From Caldilineaceae bacterium (GTDB taxonomy: Bacteria; Chloroflexota; Anaerolineae; Caldilineales; Caldilineaceae): DNA of 7,697 nucleotides. The notes beneath the pieces were generated by a model. The model had not been told where the DNA came from and searched no databases. It saw only the letters and a program-made list of their open reading frames with translations. The translations under genes were made by a program, and so were the position numbers. Where the stretch lies: positions 1 through 7,697 of the forward strand of contig WGCB01000292.1 of the NCBI GenBank assembly GCA_015494005.1, in the 5' to 3' direction. Positions 1 through 4,930 of the stretch are shown one piece after another; the first letter of the stretch is position 1; every line of letters starts with the position of its first letter.

Positions 1-364
1 CCAGGACAAACTGGGTGCTGACCAGGGCCACCCGCCGGGGGAGCACGATGGGGCGCTTGCCTGCCTCCAGGGGCTCCTGGCCGATGGGGCTTTCCTGCAG
101 CAGGGCTCGGAGCCGCTGGCCCAGCGTCCGGACCCCCGCTGGCTTCTGGGGAGCATGGGCCTGTGCTACAATGGCCTCATGAACGAACGCCACCGATTTC
201 AGGACCCATTCCCGAACCCAGCCCCAGAGGACCCGAGCCCGGGAAACGAGCAGGGGGAGCCAATCCCGGCGGACGCTCCAGAGGATGCGCCGGCCCGCTC
301 CGGCTTGGATGCGGCGCCAAAGCTTGCGGACGAAGGTCACAGGGAGGAACCTCCCCGGCTGCAT
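1..364 (-). CDS. Partial hypothetical protein, overlaps trmD start
   Basis: The minus strand is open from an ATG at 364-362 to the left edge, 121 codons without a stop, so the C-terminus is outside the window. I do not recognise the family. The visible protein begins [19 protein letters not shown], is rich in Arg, Trp, Leu and Val, and has amphipathic stretches such as [12 protein letters not shown] and [17 protein letters not shown] near the edge; there is no clear signal peptide. By hand count, G/C at third positions is about 86 percent in bases 1-154. In the part facing the trmD extension the codon-position pattern (about 70/53/80) fits coding on this strand better than on the plus strand. 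Against it: the start is weak (no good Shine-Dalgarno) and its promoter would have to lie inside trmD. A later GTG start (340-338 or 193-191) is possible. It could also be a chance ORF in GC-rich DNA. Confidence 0.5.
   Translation of the reverse strand, partial: MQPGRFLPVTFVRKLWRRIQAGAGRRILWSVRRDWLPLLVSRARVLWGWVREWVLKSVAFVHEAIVAQAHAPQKPAGVRTLGQRLRALLQESPIGQEPLEAGKRPIVLPRRVALVSTQFVL
164..172 (+). promoter_or_regulatory. Candidate extended -10 promoter for trmD
   Basis: TGCTACAAT matches the extended -10 form TGnTAnnAT; the -35 region (TTCTGG at 144-149) is poor. The predicted transcription start is about 179, exactly the A of an in-frame ATG. The site would therefore give either a leaderless trmD mRNA starting at that ATG, or a leader of about 180 bases ahead of the CTG at 359. 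It lies inside the opposing minus-strand ORF. Confidence 0.3.
341..348 (+). promoter_or_regulatory. Strong Shine-Dalgarno before the trmD core
   Basis: AGGGAGGA lies 10 bases before the CTG at 359 and is the best ribosome-binding site near the start of trmD. GGGAG (342-346) can pair with CTCCC (351-355) around a four-base loop, so the site could be masked in the mRNA. Its presence is the main sequence argument for initiation at the non-ATG codon. It could be chance, because GGAGG-like strings are common in this GC-rich DNA. Confidence 0.4.
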
Positions 365-1189
365 TTCGATATCTTCACACTCTTCCCCGGCATGTTCCAA
401 GGACCTTTTTCAGAGAGCATCATCAAGCGGGCACAGGAGAAAGGGGTGCTCCGCATCGGTATTCACAACATCCGGGCCTACACCACGGACAAGCACCATG
501 TCTGCGACGACACGCCCTACGGCGGCGGGGGCGGCATGATCATGAAGCCCGAGCCCATCTTCCGGGCCGTGGAGACGGTGCTGGTCCGCCCCCCAGGCTG
601 GGTGCTGCCCGAGGAGGACGCCTACCACAACCTGCCCCCTTGGGACCCGGAGAAGCCGCCCCCCTTGCCCTCGGACGTGCCCATCATCCTGCTCACGCCC
701 CAGGGCCGGCTCTTCACCCAGGCTGTGGCCGAGGAGCTGAGCCAGTACCGGCGCATTGCCCTGATCTGTGGTCGTTACGAGGGGGTGGACGAGCGGGTGC
801 GCACCCGGCTGGCCACAGACGAGATCAGCATCGGCGACTACGTGCTCAGTGGCGGTGAGCTCCCGGCCATGGTCATCGTGGATGCCGTGACCCGGCTCCT
901 GCCCGGCGTCCTGGGCTACGAGCTCAGCGCCCACCAGGACAGCCACTCGCCCGGGATGGACGGCCTGCCGGAGGGGCCCCAGTACACCCGGCCAGCCGTG
1001 TTTCGGGGGGAGGCCGTGCCAGCGATCCTGCGCAGCGGCCATCACGGCAAGGTGGCCCGTTGGCGTCGGGAGCAGGCCCTGCTGCGCACGCTGGAGCGCC
1101 GGCCGGATCTGCTGGAAAAGGCCCGGCTCACCGAGGAGGACCTGCGCTTTCTGGCCGAGCATGGCTGGAAGCCATCCCGCTCCGGGTGA
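359..1189 (+). CDS. trmD: tRNA (guanine37-N1)-methyltransferase TrmD
   Basis: TrmD methylates N1 of G37 in tRNAs that read CNN codons and some others, using S-adenosylmethionine, and prevents +1 frameshifting; it is a cytosolic SPOUT-family dimer. Counting from the CTG at 359 (276 residues), the N-terminal [11 protein letters not shown] is at 3-13, [17 protein letters not shown] at 44-60, LLTPQGRLF at 111-119, [10 protein letters not shown] at 137-146, the knot region [20 protein letters not shown] at 158-177, a conserved [19 protein letters not shown] at 194-212 (the expected catalytic Asp region), and [14 protein letters not shown] at 226-239. A proline-rich stretch at about 76-107 makes it roughly 20-30 residues longer than the E. 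coli type. I chose CTG 359 because family members normally begin at this FDIFTLFP segment and AGGGAGGA lies 10 bases upstream. In-frame alternatives are ATG 179 (possibly leaderless), ATG 155 and TTG 305; these add a Pro/acid-rich tail that overlaps the minus-strand ORF. Function is sure, start is not. Confidence 0.95.
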   Translation: MHFDIFTLFPGMFQGPFSESIIKRAQEKGVLRIGIHNIRAYTTDKHHVCDDTPYGGGGGMIMKPEPIFRAVETVLVRPPGWVLPEEDAYHNLPPWDPEKPPPLPSDVPIILLTPQGRLFTQAVAEELSQYRRIALICGRYEGVDERVRTRLATDEISIGDYVLSGGELPAMVIVDAVTRLLPGVLGYELSAHQDSHSPGMDGLPEGPQYTRPAVFRGEAVPAILRSGHHGKVARWRREQALLRTLERRPDLLEKARLTEEDLRFLAEHGWKPSRSG

Positions 1190-1231
1190 CGCCTTCTGGG
1201 CAGTATGGCCTATTTTATCATCGATTCGGTT

Positions 1232-1245
1232 CACAACAAATTGTG
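1232..1245. repeat. Short inverted repeat CACAA-CAAA-TTGTG
   Basis: This is a perfect 5-bp inverted repeat with a four-base centre, in the AT-richer spacer 43 bases after the trmD stop. It is too short for a convincing terminator and no T-run follows. It could be a protein-binding site or chance. Confidence 0.25.
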
Positions 1246-1326
1246 CGGAGAGACCGGTAACAGGCGCTGAAAACCAGATGCGGACCGTCAACGCCAATTG
1301 CTCTCACCTTCCATGGCGGCTGAAAT

Positions 1327-1355
1327 TTGTCCCCGACCGGCCTCTATGATATCAT
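1327..1355 (+). promoter_or_regulatory. Candidate sigma70-type promoter for rplS
   Basis: TTGTCC (1327-1332), a 17-base spacer and TATCAT (1350-1355) match the consensus at 4/6 and 5/6. The predicted start is near 1362, giving a leader of about 140 bases. The -10 lies inside a perfect palindrome, ATGATATCAT (1346-1355), which could also be an operator. It would let rplS be made independently of trmD, whose stop is 312 bases upstream of the rplS start. Confidence 0.5.
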
Positions 1356-1375
1356 TCGTGTTTGTGGCAATTGAC

Positions 1376-1403
1376 CTGTTGACCCGGCCGACGGGTGGAA
1401 CAG
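1376..1403 (+). promoter_or_regulatory. Hairpin in the rplS leader
   Basis: CTGTT (1376-1380) pairs with AACAG (1399-1403), and ACCCG (1382-1386) pairs with CGGGT (1392-1396), closing loop GCCGA with a small internal loop between the two helices. No T-run follows directly, so it is not an ordinary terminator. Ribosomal protein genes, including L19 in some phyla, often carry autoregulatory leader structures. I infer this may be one, but cannot match it to a known motif. Confidence 0.4.
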
Positions 1404-1420
1404 TTCGCAGGAAAATAGAG

Positions 1421-1460
1421 TTTTTTATCGTTGATTTGCAATTTTTTATCGTTGATTTGC
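1421..1460 (+). repeat. Two 21-bp-spaced tandem repeats in the rplS leader
   Basis: TTTTTTATCGTTGATTTGC occurs at 1421-1439 and again, identical, at 1442-1460, separated by AA, so the period is 21 bases (two helical turns). A second small repeat follows at once: CGGTCGA at 1461-1467 and 1476-1482, each trailed by a T-run. The block ends just before the ribosome-binding site of rplS. It is sharply AT-rich against its surroundings. The rest of the gap 1190-1501 shows no gene. Confidence 0.85.
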
Positions 1461-1501
1461 CGGTCGAGTTTTGAACGGTCGATTTTTAGGGGTGGTGAAC
1501 C

Positions 1502-1864
1502 ATGACCAATGCACTGATGGCGTCCCTGAAGCCGGAACGCAATCCCAATATTCCCGATCTGCAGCCGGGTGACACGGTGCGGGTGCACCAGCGCATCAAG
1601 GAAGGCCGCAACGAACGCATCCAGGTCTTCCAGGGTGTGGTCATCGCGATGCGAGGCGGCAACGAGCCAGGCGCGACCTTCACTGTGCGGCGCACCGGCG
1701 CCCACGGCGTAGGCGTGGAGCGGATCTTCCCCTTCTACAGCAAGAACGTGGAGAAGGTGGAAGTGCTGCGCAAGGCCAAGGTGCGCCGGGCCAAGCTCTA
1801 CTACCTGCGAGAGCGCCAGGGCAAGGCCGCCCGCCTGAAGGAAAAGCGCTTCCTCAGCGTCTAG
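1502..1864 (+). CDS. rplS: 50S ribosomal protein L19
   Basis: L19 is a structural protein of the large ribosomal subunit, located at the 30S-50S interface near bridge B8. The 120-residue product has the full family pattern: [18 protein letters not shown] at about 18-35, then [15 protein letters not shown] (39-53), FTVRR (60-64), [12 protein letters not shown] (69-80) and the C-terminal [20 protein letters not shown] (95-114). Length is normal (bacterial L19 is about 115). The ATG at 1502 is preceded by GGTGGTGA (1491-1498), a near match to the extended Shine-Dalgarno. It lies downstream of trmD, the usual bacterial pairing, but has its own promoter candidate and a long AT-rich leader. An intrinsic terminator follows 37 bases after the stop. 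Confidence 0.98.
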   Translation: MTNALMASLKPERNPNIPDLQPGDTVRVHQRIKEGRNERIQVFQGVVIAMRGGNEPGATFTVRRTGAHGVGVERIFPFYSKNVEKVEVLRKAKVRRAKLYYLRERQGKAARLKEKRFLSV

Positions 1865-1901
1865 CCCCGCCCAGGCCCATGGCCCCAGGAAGAAGATCCG
1901 C

Positions 1902-1930
1902 AAGCACCGGCGTTTCCGTCGGTGCTTTTT
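1902..1930 (+). terminator. Intrinsic terminator after rplS
   Basis: AAGCACCG (1902-1909) pairs with CGGTGCTT (1920-1927); a G-T and two G-C pairs extend the stem to 11 pairs around loop TTTC, and the T-run covers 1926-1930. This is a textbook rho-independent terminator. It should end most rplS transcripts before the rnhB operon, whose start is only 49 bases further on. Confidence 0.9.
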
Positions 1931-1979
1931 GCGTCGTCCAGCCCACGGCCACCAGCCAGCCTCTGTGAAGGACCCAGCC

Positions 1980-2657
1980 ATGCCGCCCCATCCGCCCACC
2001 CTCCAGGAAGAACGCCGTCTCTGGCAGAGGAGCTGCCGGCGGGTGGCTGGCGTGGACGAAGCCGGCCGGGGCGCGCTGGCTGGTCCAGTGGCGGCCGCCG
2101 CGGTGATCCTCCCGCCGGAGACGGCGCTGGAGGGGATCTGGGCCCAGGTGCGGGACAGCAAGCTCCTCTCCTCCCAGGAGCGGGAGCGGCTGGCCCAGGC
2201 CATCCAGGCCGCGGCCCTGGACTGGAGCGTGGGCATGGCCTCGGCCCAGGAGATCGACCGCATGGGCATCGCAGCCGCCACCCGTCTGGCCATGCAGCGG
2301 GCCGTGGAGGGGCTCTCCCAGCAGCCGGACTACCTGCTGGTGGACTGGATGCAGCTTCCTGGCGTCAACATCCCCCAGGAGCGCTTCGTCAAAGGGGATC
2401 AGCGGATCGTCTCCATCGCCGCCGCCTCCATCCTGGCCAAGGTCCACCGGGACCGCTGGATGGTGGCCCTGGACGCCCGCTATCCCGGCTACGGCTTTGC
2501 CCGGCACAAGGGCTACGGCACGCCGGAGCACCGAGAGGCTCTGGCTCGTCTGGGGCCCTGCCCGGAGCACCGCCACAGCTTTGCGCCCATCGCTCGCCCC
2601 GCCACCCTCTTCGACAGCCAGGAGGAGGACGGGTCCCAGGAGGAGCCGCATGGCTGA
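1980..2657 (+). CDS. rnhB: Ribonuclease HII
   Basis: RNase HII cleaves RNA in RNA-DNA hybrids and starts removal of single ribonucleotides misincorporated into DNA. The 225-residue product shows VAGVDEAGRGALAGPV at 22-37 (metal ligands D26 and E27, and the GRG motif), YLLVDWMQLP at 118-127 (D122, where most homologues have VDG), KGDQRIVSIAAASILAKVHRD at 138-158 (D140), and the C-terminal HKGYGTPEH and PEHRHSFAPI. All four acidic catalytic residues are therefore present. I chose ATG 1980 because GAAGGA (1967-1972) lies seven bases upstream; an upstream TTG at 1929 is in frame but falls inside the rplS terminator. The end overlaps yraN by eight bases. No promoter is visible between the terminator and this gene. 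Confidence 0.96.
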   Translation: MPPHPPTLQEERRLWQRSCRRVAGVDEAGRGALAGPVAAAAVILPPETALEGIWAQVRDSKLLSSQERERLAQAIQAAALDWSVGMASAQEIDRMGIAAATRLAMQRAVEGLSQQPDYLLVDWMQLPGVNIPQERFVKGDQRIVSIAAASILAKVHRDRWMVALDARYPGYGFARHKGYGTPEHREALARLGPCPEHRHSFAPIARPATLFDSQEEDGSQEEPHG

Positions 2658-3048
2658 TCCTCGTCGCGGGCTGGGGCAAACCGGAGAAGATCTGGCCGTC
2701 CAGGCCCTGGAGGAGGCCGGCCTGACCATCCTGGAGCGGAACTGGCGCTGCCCCGTGGGCGAGCTGGACATCGTGGCCCAGGAGCAGGCCCCGGACCTGG
2801 TCACCGGGGAGGAGCGGGCCACCTGGCTGGTCCTGGTGGAGGTGCGCACCCGGCGGGGGGAGCGCTTCGGCACGGCTCGCCAGGCGGTGACGCCCCGCAA
2901 GCAGGCCAAGCTCCGGGAGGTGGCGGCACACTACGTGCAGGCCCTGGGCTGGACAGGCCCCTGGCGCATCGACGTGGTGGCCGTGCAGATGGACCGGGCC
3001 GGGCGTCTCCTGGCCGTGGAGCATATCCGCCACGCCGTCCCAGGCTGA
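2650..3048 (+). CDS. yraN: YraN/UPF0102 endonuclease-like protein
   Basis: This is a small member of the UPF0102 family, which has a restriction-endonuclease-like fold related to archaeal Holliday junction resolvases; the cellular role is not settled. The 132-residue product shows GLGQTGEDLAVQALEEAG at 7-24, ILERNWRCPVGELDIVA at 27-43 (E38, D40), LVLVEVRTRRGERFG at 60-74 (E64, with Arg at 66 where many homologues carry Lys), and AVTPRKQAKLREVAAHY at 79-95. A short insertion, EQAPDLVTGEERA, lies between the two motif strands. ATG 2650 has AGGAGGAG (2638-2645) just upstream and overlaps the end of rnhB by eight bases, which suggests translational coupling. The rnhB-yraN order is common in bacteria. 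Confidence 0.93.
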   Translation: MADPRRGLGQTGEDLAVQALEEAGLTILERNWRCPVGELDIVAQEQAPDLVTGEERATWLVLVEVRTRRGERFGTARQAVTPRKQAKLREVAAHYVQALGWTGPWRIDVVAVQMDRAGRLLAVEHIRHAVPG

Positions 3049-3060
3049 GGCGATGGGACA

Positions 3061-4056
3061 GTGACTGAACCAGCGCGTACAATGGCACAGACCAATCCAC
3101 CAATCCACCAATCCACCAATCCACTCCTTCCGCCCCTCGTCGTCCTCCTGGGACCCACCGCAGTGGGCAAGACGGCCCTGAGCCTGGAGCTGGCCCAGGA
3201 GTTTCGGGGGGAGATCGTCAGCGCGGACAGCCGCCAGATCTACCGGGGCATGGACATCGGCACGGCCAAGCCCACCCCCGAGGAGCGCCGGCGGGTCCCC
3301 CACCACCTCCTGGACATTCGGGACCCGGACCAGCCCCTGAGCCTGGCCGAGTACCAGGCCCTGGCCATCCGCACCATCCAGGCGATCCAGGCCCGGGGAC
3401 GGGCGCCCTTCCTGGTGGGGGGCACGGCCCTCTACGTGAAGGCAGTGGTCACCGGCATGCGCATCCCGGACGTGCCGCCGGATCCGGCCCTGCGCCAGGA
3501 GCTGGAAGCCCTGGCCCGGGAGCAGGGCGCCGAAGCGCTGCACCGGCGCCTCCAGGAGCGAGACCCGGTCACCGCGGCCCAGATCCACCCCCACAACGTG
3601 CGCCGGGTGGTCCGGGCTCTGGAGATCGTCCTGCGCACGGGGCGTCCCAAGAGCGAACTGGAAGGGGCCGAGCCCCCTCCCTTCCGCAGCCTGCTGGTGG
3701 GCCTGGACATGCCCCGGGAGCAGCTCCATGCCCGCATCGAGGCCCGGATCCGGCGCATGATCCTGGAGGGCTGGGTGGAGGAAACGGCGCGGCTTCTGGC
3801 GGCTGGCTATCCCGAGAGCCTGCCCGCCCTGACCAGCCTGGGCTACCGGGAGCTGGTGGCCCATCTGCGGGGGGAGCTCTCCCTGGAGGAGGCCATCCAG
3901 CGCATCCGAGTGGAGACTCACCGCTTCGTGCGCCACCAGTACACCTGGTTCCGGCGCATGGAGGGGGGCCACTGGTTCGACATGAGCCGATCGCCCCAGC
4001 CGGCCATCCGGGAGCTGGTGACCGCTTTCCTGGCGGAGGGGCAGGAGAGCGCCTAG
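3061..4056 (+). CDS. miaA: tRNA dimethylallyltransferase MiaA
   Basis: MiaA transfers a dimethylallyl group from dimethylallyl diphosphate to N6 of A37 in tRNAs that read UNN codons, giving i6A, the precursor of ms2i6A. The 331-residue product has the P-loop GPTAVGKT at 31-38, SADSRQIYRGMDIGTAKP at 54-71 (conserved Asp56), HHLLDIRDP at 81-89, FLVGGTALYVKAVVTG at 117-132, HPHNVRRVVRALEI at 176-189, LTSLGYREL at 257-265 and the tRNA-contacting RHQYTWFRRM at 291-300. The GTG at 3061 is 12 bases after the yraN stop, with GAGG (3047-3050) ten bases before it; ATG 3082 is in frame but has no ribosome-binding site. Oddly, residues 11-21 (TNPPIHQSTNP) are encoded by an 8-bp tandem repeat, giving a tail ahead of the usual LPPLVVLLGPTA start. 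Confidence 0.97.
   Translation: MTEPARTMAQTNPPIHQSTNPLLPPLVVLLGPTAVGKTALSLELAQEFRGEIVSADSRQIYRGMDIGTAKPTPEERRRVPHHLLDIRDPDQPLSLAEYQALAIRTIQAIQARGRAPFLVGGTALYVKAVVTGMRIPDVPPDPALRQELEALAREQGAEALHRRLQERDPVTAAQIHPHNVRRVVRALEIVLRTGRPKSELEGAEPPPFRSLLVGLDMPREQLHARIEARIRRMILEGWVEETARLLAAGYPESLPALTSLGYRELVAHLRGELSLEEAIQRIRVETHRFVRHQYTWFRRMEGGHWFDMSRSPQPAIRELVTAFLAEGQESA
3091..3122 (+). repeat. Four 8-bp tandem repeats inside the 5' end of miaA
   Basis: ACCAATCC is repeated four times without error at 3091-3098, 3099-3106, 3107-3114 and 3115-3122. The unit is not a multiple of three, so gain or loss of one copy would shift the miaA frame. All three frames of the unit are open here. The stretch sits after both possible starts (GTG 3061, ATG 3082) and before the P-loop. 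Confidence 0.95.
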
Positions 4057-4083
4057 CCTCTGCTCCGGTGCGTCCGGACCGGG

Positions 4084-4117
4084 TTTTTCTGGCGACCGAA
4101 TTTTTCTGGCAAACGAA
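4084..4117. repeat. 17-bp direct tandem duplication
   Basis: TTTTTCTGGCGACCGAA (4084-4100) is followed directly by TTTTTCTGGCAAACGAA (4101-4117); 15 of 17 positions agree. It fills most of the space between the miaA stop and the terminator stem. Each copy starts with a T-run, but I see no stem before either that would make a separate terminator. Confidence 0.85.
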
Positions 4118-4118
4118 A

Positions 4119-4153
4119 GGGACCGTCCCCGGCAGGGACGGTCCTCTGTTTTT
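4119..4153 (+). terminator. Intrinsic terminator after miaA, possibly bidirectional
   Basis: GGACCGTCCC (4120-4129) pairs perfectly with GGGACGGTCC (4135-4144) around loop CGGCA, with one further G-T pair outside; TCTGTTTTT follows at 4145-4153. It ends the rnhB-yraN-miaA run. Read on the minus strand the same stem is followed by CTTTCGTTT, so it could also stop the converging HEAT-repeat gene. Confidence 0.88.
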
Positions 4154-4189
4154 GGCACGGTTTTGGTCGGGCTTGCACCAGCGCCGGGG

Positions 4190-4612
4190 CTACTCCAGCT
4201 CCCGCAATTTGCGCCGGGCTTCCGCGGCGGCGATGGGGGCGGCCGCGTCCACGGCTGGGCCTTCCAGGGCTTCGATGACCGGCTCGATGATGGCCCGTTT
4301 CGAGGGGTACAGGGCCATGCGCTTCAGGATGTGATGCACGCTCTCGTAGATGTGGGCCGCTCCCACATTCAACTGCAGGGCTCGGAGCACCGCGTCCAGG
4401 GCAGGCTCGCCGATCTCGGCCAGCTCCTCGGCCACCGCGTAGCGCACGCTGGGGGTGTCCACGCTCAGCCCGCGCACCAGGGCGTCGATGGCCTCGGGCG
4501 TGCGGATCTCGCCCAGCTTGTGGGCCGCCTCCACCCGCTCCAGCTCCGGCTTGTCGGAATCCAGCAGGATGTTCATCAGCTGAACGACTTCTTCTGCTGC
4601 ATTGTTGCTCAT
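4190..4612 (-). CDS. Small HEAT-repeat protein
   Basis: The 140-residue acidic, all-helical product shows HEAT/PBS-lyase-type repeats: one at about 24-49 (ERVEAAHKLGEIRTPEAIDA) and a second at about 55-80 (VRYAVAEELAEIGEPALDAV), followed by less regular helices and a charged C-terminal helix EARRKLRELE. Such repeats are protein-interaction scaffolds, and nothing catalytic is visible. There is no signal peptide or membrane segment, so it is probably cytosolic. I chose the ATG at 4612 because GGAG lies eight bases upstream; a GTG at 4621 is also in frame and would add three residues. The gene is transcribed divergently from rel and convergently with miaA. The specific role is unknown; relatedness to phycobilisome lyases is only at the repeat level. 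Confidence 0.85.
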   Translation of the reverse strand: MSNNAAEEVVQLMNILLDSDKPELERVEAAHKLGEIRTPEAIDALVRGLSVDTPSVRYAVAEELAEIGEPALDAVLRALQLNVGAAHIYESVHHILKRMALYPSKRAIIEPVIEALEGPAVDAAAPIAAAEARRKLRELE

Positions 4613-4695
4613 GTCGGTCACTCCATTCTGGGTTGGCGAATGGTCTGTTGGTTTTCGACGGACGGTTTCCGGGGATCGAAGGGCTTCTCACTGCT

Positions 4696-4724
4696 ATTTT
4701 ACACTGCCAGGGGCCAAATGTCTA
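4696..4724 (-). promoter_or_regulatory. Candidate promoter for the HEAT-repeat gene
   Basis: Read on the minus strand, TAGACA (4724-4719), a 17-base spacer and TAAAAT (4701-4696) match the sigma70 consensus at 5/6 each. The predicted start is near 4688, giving a leader of about 75 bases. It lies back to back with the rel promoter, about 60 bases apart. Confidence 0.55.
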
Positions 4725-4780
4725 TAAAAACGGCCGATTTCAAGGCCCTTCATCCGGGCGGCCCGGCTGTTTTCGATGCG

Positions 4781-4809
4781 TTGCTAAGGCTGGACAAACT
4801 GTTTATAAT
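4781..4809 (+). promoter_or_regulatory. Candidate sigma70 promoter for rel
   Basis: TTGCTA (4781-4786), a 17-base spacer and a perfect TATAAT (4804-4809) make the best promoter in the window. The predicted start is near 4816, so the rel leader is about 115 bases. Inside the leader, GCTGC (4905-4909) and GCAGC (4914-4918) form a five-pair hairpin with loop AGTG that touches the Shine-Dalgarno AAGGA (4919-4923). The remaining bases of the gap 4613-4930 show no gene on either strand. Confidence 0.7.
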
Positions 4810-4930
4810 AACCGTAGAAGCAATCGGTGCGCGCAGCCTGGTCCCTGGGCGGAAAATCCGTCTCGACAGCTCCGTGGACGCCAGGGCCACCGCGGACCGG
4901 ATAGGCTGCAGTGGCAGCAAGGAAAGAACC

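Noticed and set aside
410..1297. 295-codon minus-strand frame opposite trmD
   Set aside because: It is antisense to the fully conserved TrmD core and has no recognisable features, unlike the separate frame at 1-364.
1929..1979. Upstream TTG start for rnhB
   Set aside because: It falls inside the T-run of the rplS terminator, has no ribosome-binding site, and would add residues not seen in the family.
3091..3122. Insertion-sequence end or attachment site
   Set aside because: No inverted repeats, target duplication or integrase nearby; four exact 8-bp copies are better explained by slippage.
2389..4158. 589-codon minus-strand frame opposite rnhB, yraN and miaA
   Set aside because: Its reading crosses three well-conserved genes and shows no motif; it is a composition artefact.
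4163..4930. Open frame upstream of rel that would make a 1072-residue protein
   Set aside because: It is antisense to the HEAT-repeat gene and crosses the strong rel promoter; similarity to the family starts only after ATG 4931, which has its own Shine-Dalgarno.
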